A stretch of 64,000 nucleotides of DNA from WTJH01 sp049889695 (GTDB lineage: Bacteria; Bacteroidota; Bacteroidia; Flavobacteriales; Flavobacteriaceae). Position 1 is the stretch's first letter, and the number at the start of each line of letters is the position of its first letter. Location: positions 124,001 through 188,000 of the forward strand of contig JBMHCX010000009.1 in the NCBI GenBank assembly GCA_049889695.1, written 5' to 3'. A program made the position numbers and the translations under genes. The notes under the pieces were generated by a model. It was not told the origin of the DNA. It made no database searches and worked only from the letters and a program-made list of their open reading frames with translations. This document shows, piece after piece, positions 1 through 8,613 of the stretch.

Positions 1-168
1 TTTTGGGAAATATCGCAATGCATTGCGCAGCGCCAATTGAGTTTGCGAGCGATTCAGTCGGATGGCACGTTTAGGCGCTGAGTGCTGTTTCCATTCGAAT
101 GCAGATGTGGGCGGCAATTCTTGTGGAATCCCTTGTCGGAGTTGTTTCTGCCAGTCGTGTAGGTTCAT
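1..168 (-). CDS. hutU: Urocanate hydratase, N-terminal part (cut by window edge)
   Basis: Second enzyme of histidine degradation, converting urocanate to imidazolonepropionate in the cytoplasm with NAD+ as tightly bound cofactor. Only the first 56 codons are present, reading from an ATG at 168 down to base 1 with no stop. The translated start carries the family's N-terminal signature: a GIPQELP stretch, then APKR, then LALRNALRYFP. It lies 21 bases downstream of the hutI stop on the same strand, so hutH-hutI-hutU form one operon. The identification rests on the N-terminal motif and the context; the NAD-binding domain is outside the window. Confidence 0.85.
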   Translation of the reverse strand, partial: MNLHDWQKQLRQGIPQELPPTSAFEWKQHSAPKRAIRLNRSQTQLALRNALRYFPK

Positions 169-189
169 AAGGTTGAATGATTGAGGGAA

Positions 190-1428
190 TTAAAGATTAA
201 TTTCAGAGCCGTTTTTCCAAACACTATGGGGTCTAAGCGGTCTTGGAGCATAGAATATTTCATGGATATCATTTGCCTGAAAGGCACAGAAATCCGCTTT
301 TTTATTGGGGGCTAACACTCCTCTGTCGCGCAAATTGAGGGCAGCAGCTGCACGGAATGTAATTCCAGCAATCAGTTCTGCAATGCTCAATTTTTCGAAA
401 GTTCCCAACAATGCTGCTTGCAATATCAGATCGCCATAGGGAGCAGATCCGGGATTGTAGTCACTTGCAATCGCTAAACAATTCCCCGCATCTAAAAGCT
501 GACGTGCTGGGGCAAATGTTTGTCCCAAGCCCAAACAGGCCCCAGGGAGAACAACAGCTACCGTAGCTGTAGCGGATAATTGTTGAATCTGATCTTGTTC
601 AATAACTTCTAAATGATCGACACTAACAGCCTTATGCTCGATCCCCAAAGCCACTCCCCCTCTGCGGAATTGTTCTGCATGCAAGCAAATATCAAAGCCT
701 AAAGTATGGGCGGTTTGCAGATACTTGTGGATATCGTCTGGTGAAAAATGATGATGATCCATAAACAGATCGATCCGATGGGACAGACGTTTTTGCAGCA
801 GTATCGGAAAAATTTCAGCGATAATGGATTCTAAATAGCGGTGTGCACTTCCTTGCCAATCGACGGGCTTTGCATGTGCTGCCAAGCAGGTAGGTACAAT
901 ATCTATCGGTAGTTGTGCTTGCGTTTGTTTAATCGCCGTTAACATTCCAATTTCAGCTCTTGTAGAGAGCCCATAACCACTTTTAATTTCCACCGTAGTA
1001 ATTCCAGAACGAAGACACTCATTTGCCCTTTGCTGAACAATTGTCGTCATCTGATCGATCGAAAGTGCTCTTGTTTGCTGGACCGTAGACCAAATTCCTC
1101 CACCTGCCGCGTCGATTTCCAAATAGGACTGGCCAGCATTGCGCTGGGAGAATTCCAACGATCGATTTCCTCCAAAAAGCAAGTGTGTATGGCAGTCAAT
1201 CAGTCCTGGTATACAAATCAGTGGTGACTTAATTTTAACTATAGAATCCGCCTGGTTGGCTAATTCACTAAACTTCCCAAGAGCGACAATTTTATGGCCT
1301 TCTATCAACAATCCACCCGCTGCAATGGGAGTCAATTGATCGTCTGTGAGTGGACCTTTGAGTGCCAATGAAGACAGCGGATAGATTTTTGAAAATGGGC
1401 CAATAAGTTGAGTTGTTTTCATAGACAT
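190..1428 (-). CDS. hutI: Imidazolonepropionase
   Basis: Third step of histidine catabolism: hydrolyses imidazolone-5-propionate to N-formimino-L-glutamate. It is a cytoplasmic amidohydrolase-fold enzyme of 412 aa, normal length for the family. The metal-binding HxH sits in DCHTH at residues 79-83, with the usual LFGG just after, and a later HAEQ and DYNPGS segment typical of HutI. The start could be the first ATG (overlapping the end of hutH by 10 bases) or the ATG two codons later, which gives an ATGA overlap; both imply translational coupling. No formiminoglutamase gene is visible here, so the last step is encoded elsewhere. Confidence 0.95.
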   Translation of the reverse strand: MSMKTTQLIGPFSKIYPLSSLALKGPLTDDQLTPIAAGGLLIEGHKIVALGKFSELANQADSIVKIKSPLICIPGLIDCHTHLLFGGNRSLEFSQRNAGQSYLEIDAAGGGIWSTVQQTRALSIDQMTTIVQQRANECLRSGITTVEIKSGYGLSTRAEIGMLTAIKQTQAQLPIDIVPTCLAAHAKPVDWQGSAHRYLESIIAEIFPILLQKRLSHRIDLFMDHHHFSPDDIHKYLQTAHTLGFDICLHAEQFRRGGVALGIEHKAVSVDHLEVIEQDQIQQLSATATVAVVLPGACLGLGQTFAPARQLLDAGNCLAIASDYNPGSAPYGDLILQAALLGTFEKLSIAELIAGITFRAAAALNLRDRGVLAPNKKADFCAFQANDIHEIFYAPRPLRPHSVWKNGSEINL

Positions 1429-3041
1429 AAATCAAATTCTGAACGAAAACGCAACTGCCCCTTTTGCGAATGGACTTTAAAAAAATCGTTGAGTTGTCCG
1501 GCGATTGCTCCTTGTCGAATCCATTGTTGTGCCTTTTCCATATACTCTTCTAAGGCGGTATCTCTTTCGATAAAAGGAATTTCAGCACGAATAAATGACA
1601 GTAACTTTTCTAAGGGAGGACTGGACAGCAGAGGCCGTTGGTAGCTTAATGCTTGAGCAGCGACGATTAGCTCTATGGCCAGTATTTTTTCAAGATTTTC
1701 GACTATCATCAATGCTTTTCGGCCACTTATAGCGCCCATACTCACATGATCTTCCTGATCTAATGAAGTAGGGATACTGTCTGCACTGGCCGGATAACAG
1801 AGCGATTTATTCTCGCTCACCAAAGCAGCGGTGGTGTATTGGAGCATCATAAAACCAGAGTTCACCCCTGCATTAGTCGTCAGAAATTTAGGGAGTTTGG
1901 GTGCTCTGCCCGAAAGGGCTAAAAACACCCGCCTATCAGAGATATTCCCAAGTTCTGCTGCAGCCAGAGCAGCATAGTCAAGTGCCATGGCTAGAGGCTG
2001 TCCGTGGAAATTTCCGCCACTGACCACCCGATCGTTCTCTAGTATGAGAGGATTATCGGTGACAGCATTGATTTCGATATGGGTTAACTGTTTCAAATGA
2101 TGCCATGCCGCGTAGGAGGCTCCATGTACTTGAGGCATACAGCGCAAAGAATACGGATCCTGAACGCGCTGACAGTCTTTGTGCGCTTCTCGAATTTTTG
2201 AACCAAATAACAACAAGCTTAATTTTTCAGCCACATGCTGAACTCCCTTGTAAGGTCTTAGGCGATGAAGGGATGCGTCGAATGGCTGATCGGAGCCTTG
2301 CATTGCATCCAACATTAGAGCTCCAATAATGTCTGCCTGTTCGAGACATAAGCGAAAGCGATCCAATACGACTACGGCATGTGCTCCGATAAATTGGGTG
2401 CCATTAATCAGCGCTAAACCCTCCTTAGGTCCCAAGGAAAGTGGTGATAAATTTAAGTGTTCTAGGGCCCGGACGGTTGGAACAACGCTCCCCCGAAAAT
2501 TGACTTTTCCCTTCCCGATAAGCGGCAGTCCCAAGTGAGCCAAGGGAGCCAAGTCCCCTGATGCCCCTACAGACCCTTGGGAGGGCACTTGCGGGAGAAC
2601 GTCTGCCTCTAGATGCCATAAAAGACGATGAATAGTCGCTGTTCGAACACCAGAATAACCCATTGCAAGGCCGTGAATTTTCAGGACAAGCATCAGCCGA
2701 ATAAGGTCTTTTTCCAACGGTCTACCCACCCCTGTACTGTGGCTTAACAATATATTCCTTTGCAACAGTTCTGTTTGGGCAGGAGATATTTTTGATGTAC
2801 AAAGAGGACCAAAACCAGTATTGATCCCATAAATGGGGGCTTTTGCTTGCGCTTTTTCTTCCACTACCCTAGCGGCCCGCTGAATTTTTAAAAGGGTTGA
2901 GGGTTGTAAGAGCCCCTTGAGCGCTCGACGAGTAAAACCCATCGCAATTGAATAGTGCAAGGTAGACTTACCAAAACTGAAGGACTTTTGGGGGACAAAC
3001 ATGTTTGTTGATTTGGGCTTTACACAACTGAGCGCTTTCAT
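1419..3041 (-). CDS. hutH: Histidine ammonia-lyase
   Basis: First enzyme of histidine degradation, a non-oxidative deamination of L-histidine to urocanate and ammonia. The self-made MIO electrophile comes from the Ala-Ser-Gly triad, seen at residues 160-162 in GSVGASGDLAPLAHL. The catalytic Tyr lies in YGINTGFG (about 71-78), and the GGNFHGQP and QDHVS-like blocks are present. At 540 aa it is slightly longer than usual. The extra residues are at the N-terminus, so the ATG at 3002 (starting MFVPQKSFSFG) is a realistic alternative start. It leads the hut operon and is divergent from smpB. Confidence 0.95.
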   Translation of the reverse strand: MKALSCVKPKSTNMFVPQKSFSFGKSTLHYSIAMGFTRRALKGLLQPSTLLKIQRAARVVEEKAQAKAPIYGINTGFGPLCTSKISPAQTELLQRNILLSHSTGVGRPLEKDLIRLMLVLKIHGLAMGYSGVRTATIHRLLWHLEADVLPQVPSQGSVGASGDLAPLAHLGLPLIGKGKVNFRGSVVPTVRALEHLNLSPLSLGPKEGLALINGTQFIGAHAVVVLDRFRLCLEQADIIGALMLDAMQGSDQPFDASLHRLRPYKGVQHVAEKLSLLLFGSKIREAHKDCQRVQDPYSLRCMPQVHGASYAAWHHLKQLTHIEINAVTDNPLILENDRVVSGGNFHGQPLAMALDYAALAAAELGNISDRRVFLALSGRAPKLPKFLTTNAGVNSGFMMLQYTTAALVSENKSLCYPASADSIPTSLDQEDHVSMGAISGRKALMIVENLEKILAIELIVAAQALSYQRPLLSSPPLEKLLSFIRAEIPFIERDTALEEYMEKAQQWIRQGAIAGQLNDFFKVHSQKGQLRFRSEFDLCL

Positions 3042-3180
3042 CTGAACAAATGATTTACGCTAGATGTCTATACAAGTTAAAACTTTTAAAGGAAAAAAGC
3101 TTTTTGTCGGGGAGGTTTCTTCGCTGAAGCTTATCGCTAATAGCGACAAATCCTTAATTTGGTACGCTGATTCAGCTCAG

Positions 3181-3642
3181 ATGCAAAAGAAAATAAACAT
3201 TCAGAATAAAAAAGCCCGTTTCGAATATGAACTGATCGATCAGTACACAGCAGGAATTGTATTGACGGGCACAGAAATAAAATCGCTTCGTGCCAGTAAA
3301 GCGAGTATTACAGAGAGTTTCTGTGAATTTAATGAACGGGGGGAGCTTTTCGCCATAAACATGTATATTGAAGAATATGCCTTCGGCACACGCTACAATC
3401 ATAAAGCTCGAAACAGTCGGAAATTACTCCTCAACAAAAGAGAGTTACGAAAGTTATCGAAAGAAGTCAAAAATGTGGGGCTCACCATAGTGCCACTTAA
3501 GCTTTTTATAAACGACAAGGGCTATGCTAAACTCAACATTGCCCTGGCTCGAGGAAAAAAACTCTATGACAAACGCGAAACCATCAAAGATCGTGACAAT
3601 CAACGCCAACTGGACCGTATTAAAAAGAAGTTTAACCGTTAA
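3181..3642 (+). CDS. smpB: SsrA-binding protein SmpB
   Basis: Binds tmRNA and brings it to stalled ribosomes for trans-translation. The open frame extends upstream to 3064, but family members begin MQKKINIQNKKARFEYE or similar, so the ATG at 3181 is chosen, giving 153 aa, the usual SmpB length. Visible signatures are the GTEIKSLR block, YNHKARNSRKLLL, GYAKLNIALARGKK, and the basic C-terminal tail DRIKKKFNR that reaches into the decoding centre. The next gene starts inside or just after its 3' end. A TAATTTG element upstream (about 3156-3162) may be its -7 box; this is weak. Confidence 0.95.
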   Translation: MQKKINIQNKKARFEYELIDQYTAGIVLTGTEIKSLRASKASITESFCEFNERGELFAINMYIEEYAFGTRYNHKARNSRKLLLNKRELRKLSKEVKNVGLTIVPLKLFINDKGYAKLNIALARGKKLYDKRETIKDRDNQRQLDRIKKKFNR

Positions 3643-6058
3643 GCCAAGCCTTTTATTACTGGCCATGACATGGCTCATCTGCATGAGTGCTGCTGCCCAG
3701 TGGCGTGGAAAAGTTACGGATCCACAGGGGAAACCGCTGGCAGATGTAAATGTATTTATCGAAAATAGTTTTGTCGGCACGGTGAGTAATGCGCAGGGAA
3801 GCTTTGAACTATACTCGAAAGATGATACTGGAGTGTTGGTGTTTAAATACCTCGGCTATGAAACTCAGCGCATCCCGTTGGCTTCTATTGGAAAAGAAAA
3901 AACCCTAAGCATTGTGCTTCAACCCACTACCATTGCCTTAGCAGAAGTTAAACTTAAGGCCGACGAAAATCCAGCGATCCGAATCATCCGTGCGGCACAA
4001 GTAGCAAGAAAACAGAACTATGAGCAAAGCCGCGATTTTAAAGCGGATTACTATTCAAGAGGAATTATTCGTACGCAAGAGTTTCCAGAAAAATTTATGG
4101 GGCAAGAACTCAACGATTTAAACGAGGTCTTGGATTCCAATAGAAGCGGGATCCTGTATCTTTCGGAAACTCGATCGAAGATATTTGCCAAAAACAGAGC
4201 GTTTAAAGAGATTATTCAGGCGTCTAAAGTCAGTGGCGACAATCAGGGTTTCACCTTTAACAGTGCTGAAGATTCAGAATTTAACTTTTACGCTCCCCAG
4301 TTAGAAGTCGAAAATATGGTTGAAAGTCCTGTTGGTCCCAATGCATTGGGGATCTACCGCTATCAATTGGAGAATACTTTTTACACCCCATCCGGGCAAC
4401 TGATCAATAAGATAGCCGTCACTCCTAAGGTAGGTGGGATGGGAAGCTTCCAAGGGTATGTGTATATCGTAGAGGACGACTGGCGTTTCTATGGAGTCGA
4501 TTTACGATACGACAAAAAAGGATCCGTATTGGATGCGCTTCATATCCAACAAATCTTTAACTATAACGAAAGGGCCGATCGGTGGGTAAAAAGTTCACAA
4601 GTCATCGATTTTGAAATTGCGGTATTGAAATTTAAGTTTAACGGTCGCTATTCGGGTATTTATAGCAACTATGAGCTCGAACCTCGTTTTGCTCCCAAGA
4701 CATTTGACAGAGTGGCTTATGAAGTTTTAGCAGATGCGAATAAAAAAGAGGCCTCCTTTTGGGAAAAACGCCCTATTCCCCTGACAGAAGAAGAGCGAGT
4801 AGACTATGTATTTAAAGAAAAATTACGCAAAAAAAGAAGTTCTCCAGCCTATCTAGATTCCTTAGAACAGGTCAATAATCGATGGCAATGGGGAGACTTA
4901 ACCGGAAAAAATATTCAGAAGCGCAATAATCGCATCGATATTAAATTAAATACGTTAACCCACAACAAAGGATTTAATCCGGTTACGGGATGGCAGACAG
5001 GAATTGACTTAGATTGGTTCAGAGGAGCAGATAGTTTGCCCACCTCTTGGAAAACAAATGTGGGCTTTAGCTATGGTTGGAGCGATCGGAAGTGGTACCC
5101 CTATTTTCAGATCACAACCCGAAGAAATCGTATCCAAAACACCACCTATTTGCTAGGTTTTGGCCGGGCACTTCGACAATTCGATTCTCGCCCGGGTATT
5201 TCTCCCCTTCTGAGCAGTTTTGCCAACTTATTTTACAAGGAAAATTTTATTCGCCTCTACCAGAGTAGCTATTTAAACGCATCCTTTTCCACCCGAATAC
5301 ATCCGAGTGTTCGACTGAGCTATAGGGCATTAGTAGAGTATCGGGAAAGACGTATAAACACCACCGATTATTCATTTTTTAATCGGGATGAACCCTATGC
5401 AGCTAACCTTCCCTATCTGACCAGTCCCTTAATCGATCATGGGATGTTTGTTCAAAGCCTGGCCTTTGATATTTCTTTTGGGGTAAAAGAAATGCGTTAT
5501 CCCAATCGTGTCTTTTACCGATCCAATAGTAGATTTCCTCGATTAAGTGTAAAAATAACACATGGAATCGGCGAGCACAATCGACATGATTTTTTAAAAT
5601 ATCGTTTACAACTACAACAGCAACTTCCGTCGATGGCTATTGGTCAGAGCAAAATTGCATTAGAGGCTGGCGGCTTTATCGATCAAGATCAAGTTGCGTT
5701 TATCAACTACAATCATTTTGGCGGAAACCGCACCTACTTTATGCGAAAGGGAACATTCGCTTTTCAGATGATGCCCTATTATCAGTTCAGCACGACCGAT
5801 CATTACCTTCATGGGCATTGGGATCATAATTTTGGCAACAATCAAATTTCGAGACTACCCGGACTGAGGTGGTTAGGGGCAGCGCCATTCATCCAGGCGA
5901 ACTTTTTGGCCATCAGCAATCGAAAACCCTATTTCGAGGGCTTGGTTGGGCTTAGGAATATTGGCTTTGGTAAATTTCGATTACTAAGTGTTGCCTATGG
6001 GCAACTGCGCTACAATCATCAGACAGATCACGCCATTCTTTTTGGTATCCAAAATTAG
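3566..6058 (+). CDS. DUF5686 and carboxypeptidase-regulatory-like domain outer membrane protein
   Basis: A large envelope protein of a kind common in Flavobacteriia. After a hydrophobic signal segment (LLLLAMTWLICMSAAAQ) comes a CarboxypepD_reg-like beta-sandwich (the WRGKVTDPQGKPLADVNVFIE region, roughly 70 residues). The DUF5686 body follows, ending in strand-rich, aromatic sequence typical of an outer-membrane barrel. Its molecular role is not known to me; related proteins resemble TonB-dependent receptors in the N-terminal domain only. The start is uncertain: ATG at 3566 overlaps smpB by 77 bases and gives a long n-region, GTG at 3593 gives a neater signal peptide, and ATG at 3665 clears smpB but leaves almost no n-region. 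It ends 4 bases into the convergent pcm. Confidence 0.85.
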   Translation: MTNAKPSKIVTINANWTVLKRSLTVKPSLLLLAMTWLICMSAAAQWRGKVTDPQGKPLADVNVFIENSFVGTVSNAQGSFELYSKDDTGVLVFKYLGYETQRIPLASIGKEKTLSIVLQPTTIALAEVKLKADENPAIRIIRAAQVARKQNYEQSRDFKADYYSRGIIRTQEFPEKFMGQELNDLNEVLDSNRSGILYLSETRSKIFAKNRAFKEIIQASKVSGDNQGFTFNSAEDSEFNFYAPQLEVENMVESPVGPNALGIYRYQLENTFYTPSGQLINKIAVTPKVGGMGSFQGYVYIVEDDWRFYGVDLRYDKKGSVLDALHIQQIFNYNERADRWVKSSQVIDFEIAVLKFKFNGRYSGIYSNYELEPRFAPKTFDRVAYEVLADANKKEASFWEKRPIPLTEEERVDYVFKEKLRKKRSSPAYLDSLEQVNNRWQWGDLTGKNIQKRNNRIDIKLNTLTHNKGFNPVTGWQTGIDLDWFRGADSLPTSWKTNVGFSYGWSDRKWYPYFQITTRRNRIQNTTYLLGFGRALRQFDSRPGISPLLSSFANLFYKENFIRLYQSSYLNASFSTRIHPSVRLSYRALVEYRERRINTTDYSFFNRDEPYAANLPYLTSPLIDHGMFVQSLAFDISFGVKEMRYPNRVFYRSNSRFPRLSVKITHGIGEHNRHDFLKYRLQLQQQLPSMAIGQSKIALEAGGFIDQDQVAFINYNHFGGNRTYFMRKGTFAFQMMPYYQFSTTDHYLHGHWDHNFGNNQISRLPGLRWLGAAPFIQANFLAISNRKPYFEGLVGLRNIGFGKFRLLSVAYGQLRYNHQTDHAILFGIQN

Positions 6059-6696
6059 TTTTTGTTCTGTACCATCGGAACAAAGCGAAACTCTCCTAAT
6101 TTTTCACGATCGAATTGGGTTTCTGAACGACGAGTATAGCGGAACATAAACTGTTCTTTTGTTCCGATAGGAATGACAAGCTTCCCGCCAATGGCCAATT
6201 GTCCCAAAAGGGCCTTGGGTAGCTCTGGGGCAGCCGCCGTTACCAGTACTCCATCGAAGGGAGCTGCTTCCGGAAGACCCTTGTAACCATCGCCAAAAAT
6301 CATTTTTTTAGGACGGAGACCCAACTTTGTAAACAAGCGTTTGGTATTTTTATAGAGCTCTTGCTGTCGTTCTATAGTGTAGAGTTGCATTCCCATGGCC
6401 AGTAGTATAGCCGACTGATAGCCAGATCCAGTTCCAATTTCCAATACTTTTGCTCCGGGAGCTAAGTCCAACAATTCACTTTGAAAAGCAACCGTGTAGG
6501 GCTGGGAGATGGTTTGTTCTGCCGCAATCGGATAGGCCTTATCGACATAGGCCCATTGGGCCAGCGAAGGATCCATAAACCAATGCCGGGGAACTTCCCG
6601 TAGAGCTTCTAGGACCTGTGGGCTTTCTATCCCTTTCTCTATTAATGCATCGACTAACTGTCGACGTTGCCCCTGATGTTTTGGATTGTCCTCCAT
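6055..6696 (-). CDS. pcm: Protein-L-isoaspartate O-methyltransferase
   Basis: SAM-dependent repair enzyme that methylates L-isoaspartyl residues in aged proteins so that they can revert to aspartate. It has 213 aa, the normal size. SAM-binding motif I is seen as VLEIGTGSGYQSAILL (about residues 85-100). The family's pre-motif TISQPYTVAFQ, which contributes substrate contacts, lies just before it, and GDGYKGLPEAAPFDGVLVTAAAP follows. It is convergent with the DUF5686 gene, overlapping its stop by 4 bases, and divergent from the oxidoreductase at 6759. Confidence 0.95.
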   Translation of the reverse strand: MEDNPKHQGQRRQLVDALIEKGIESPQVLEALREVPRHWFMDPSLAQWAYVDKAYPIAAEQTISQPYTVAFQSELLDLAPGAKVLEIGTGSGYQSAILLAMGMQLYTIERQQELYKNTKRLFTKLGLRPKKMIFGDGYKGLPEAAPFDGVLVTAAAPELPKALLGQLAIGGKLVIPIGTKEQFMFRYTRRSETQFDREKLGEFRFVPMVQNKN

Positions 6697-6740
6697 GCCT
6701 ACAAAAATAGTTTAGAGGGTTCTTATCTACAAGAAGATTG

Positions 6741-6748
6741 TATTTTTG
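6741..6748 (+). promoter_or_regulatory. Candidate -7 promoter box for the 6759 oxidoreductase
   Basis: TATTTTTG matches the Bacteroidota sigma-A -7 consensus TAnnTTTG and ends 10 bases before the ATG at 6759, giving a very short leader. I see no clear TTTG -33 element at the right distance, so this is a motif match in the right place, not a proven promoter. Confidence 0.4.
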
Positions 6749-6758
6749 AAAAAAAAGG

Positions 6759-7718
6759 ATGCTTCGATTTGGCGTTTTAGGTGCAGGACACCTCGGAAAA
6801 ATTCATTTGCGACTGATTCAAGAATCGGACAAAATTGAATTGGTCGGGTTTTATGATCCAGACCCACAGGTAAGCTTAGCCGTTCAGGAGGAATTTGGCT
6901 ATACCGCCTTTCCCTCTGTCGACCAACTCATCGCTCATGTCGATGTAGTGGATATCGTTACCCCTACCATCACTCACTTTGAACTCGCGCAGCATGCCCT
7001 CCACCAAGGAAAGCATGTATTTTTAGAAAAGCCCATCACTTTTGATGTCAATGAAGCGAAAATACTGACCCGTTTAGCTTCCGAAAAAGGACTCCAAGGA
7101 ATGGTAGGCCACGTAGAACGTTTTAATCCTGCATTTAAGGCAGCGAAAGATTCGATTACTGCACCGATGTTTATTGAAACTCATCGCTTAGCTGAGTTTA
7201 ATCCTCGAGGAACAGATGTGCCAGTCGTCTTGGATCTAATGATACACGATATAGATGTAGTCCTCTCGGTGGTCGATTCGCCTATTAAAGAAATCTCCGC
7301 CTCTGGCGTTGCAGTCATCAGCGACACGCCCGATATTGCAAATGCAAGGATTGCTTTTGAGAATGGTTGTGTTGCCAACTTAACCAGTAGTCGAATTTCG
7401 TTAAAAAATATGCGCAAGAGTCGATTCTTTCAAAAAGACGCCTACATTGCTGTTGACTTCCTGAGCAAACGAGTAGAGATTGTTAAAATGAAAAACGCCC
7501 CTGAGAATACCGATGAGTTTGCCCTAATTTTGCAAAACGCTGAAGGAGCGCGCAAACAGATCTATTTCGATAATCACAAGATTTCGATCTCGAATGCCAT
7601 ACAGGAAGAATTGGAAAGTTTTGCACATACTATACAGACAGGGAAAACAGCCGTGGTAAGTTTCGCAGAAGGAACCAAAGCCTTGGAAGTCGCCCAACAA
7701 ATCATCCGAAAATTTTAA
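6759..7718 (+). CDS. Gfo/Idh/MocA family NAD(P)-dependent oxidoreductase
   Basis: A two-domain oxidoreductase of 319 aa. The N-terminal Rossmann fold opens with GVLGAGHLGKIHL (GxGxxG-type nucleotide binding). The family's catalytic-lysine block appears as VFLEKPITFDV (about residue 90-100), and the C-terminal substrate domain contains HVERFNPAF and DLMIHDIDV. Substrates in this superfamily range from sugars to inositols and bile pigments, and nothing here fixes the substrate. It is 4 bases upstream of the acyl-CoA dehydrogenase gene on the same strand and probably cotranscribed; the pairing is a common arrangement in Flavobacteriaceae. Confidence 0.85.
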   Translation: MLRFGVLGAGHLGKIHLRLIQESDKIELVGFYDPDPQVSLAVQEEFGYTAFPSVDQLIAHVDVVDIVTPTITHFELAQHALHQGKHVFLEKPITFDVNEAKILTRLASEKGLQGMVGHVERFNPAFKAAKDSITAPMFIETHRLAEFNPRGTDVPVVLDLMIHDIDVVLSVVDSPIKEISASGVAVISDTPDIANARIAFENGCVANLTSSRISLKNMRKSRFFQKDAYIAVDFLSKRVEIVKMKNAPENTDEFALILQNAEGARKQIYFDNHKISISNAIQEELESFAHTIQTGKTAVVSFAEGTKALEVAQQIIRKF

Positions 7719-7722
7719 TGAT

Positions 7723-8613
7723 ATGAGGATCCAAAATGTGAGTATCGTAGGAGCGGGTACCATGGGAAATGGAATAGCTCAGGTATTTGCACTTCACGGA
7801 TATCAGGTATCGCTCTACGACCTTCATGCTGAGGCACTTCCAAATGCACTTCAGACCATTGAAAAAAACTTAAATCGGATGGTGGCTAAAGGAAAAATCG
7901 ATGTTGCAGATGTGGAACGTACCATGGGAGCCATTAAGACTTATTCATCCTTAAAAGCCGCTGTGGAAACTGCTGATCTGGTGGTAGAGGCAGCTACAGA
8001 AGATGAAGCGATAAAACAAGACCTGTTTCAACAATTGGATCGATTTACCCCTACACATAGCATATTAGCGTCCAATACTTCCTCTATAGCCATCAGTCGA
8101 CTCGAAGAAACTACTTCCCGTATGGGTCAGGTCATTGGTATGCACTTTTTTAATCCGGTACCCATGATGCAGTTGGTGGAAGTGATTCGAACACCGATGA
8201 CCCAAGCCTCCGTTTTCGACACTGTATTTAACCTTGCGAAAAAACTTCAAAAAGTACCCGTAGAGGTGAACGATGCACCCGGTTTTGTGGCCAATCGAGT
8301 ACTCATGCCAATGATTAATGAAGCAGCAAATGCATTGGATGAAGGAGTAGCCGATATTGCTGCTATAGATACTGTTATGCAACTGGGGATGGCCCATCCG
8401 ATGGGACCCTTGCGGCTCGCCGATTTCATTGGATTAGATGTTTGCGTCGCCATTTTAGAAGTGCTGCAATCGGGTTTGGAAAATGATCACTACACCCCTG
8501 CTCCTATCCTTAAAAAATTAGTCGCTCAAAAGGCACTTGGCCAAAAAAGTGGAAAAGGATTTTACGACTACACAGTCGATCCTAAAAAACCAATCCCAAG
8601 AATGCTTAAATGA
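7723..8613 (+). CDS. 3-hydroxybutyryl-CoA dehydrogenase family protein
   Basis: NAD-dependent oxidation of L-3-hydroxyacyl-CoA to 3-ketoacyl-CoA (or the reverse) in short-chain fatty-acid metabolism. It has 296 aa, the length of the stand-alone Hbd/PaaH type rather than a FadB fusion. The N-terminal dinucleotide fold is marked by VGAGTMGNGIAQVFA. The catalytic block SNTSSIAIS followed by GMHFFNPVPMMQLVEV contains the active-site His, and the C-terminal domain has DAPGFVANR. It starts 4 bases after the preceding gene and overlaps the next by 4 (ATGA), so all three are probably translated from one mRNA. Confidence 0.93.
   Translation: MRIQNVSIVGAGTMGNGIAQVFALHGYQVSLYDLHAEALPNALQTIEKNLNRMVAKGKIDVADVERTMGAIKTYSSLKAAVETADLVVEAATEDEAIKQDLFQQLDRFTPTHSILASNTSSIAISRLEETTSRMGQVIGMHFFNPVPMMQLVEVIRTPMTQASVFDTVFNLAKKLQKVPVEVNDAPGFVANRVLMPMINEAANALDEGVADIAAIDTVMQLGMAHPMGPLRLADFIGLDVCVAILEVLQSGLENDHYTPAPILKKLVAQKALGQKSGKGFYDYTVDPKKPIPRMLK

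Noticed and set aside
3064..3180. N-terminal extension of SmpB by 39 residues
   Set aside because: Family proteins begin at the MQKKINIQNKK methionine; the extension has no similarity and the spacer is needed for the divergent promoters.
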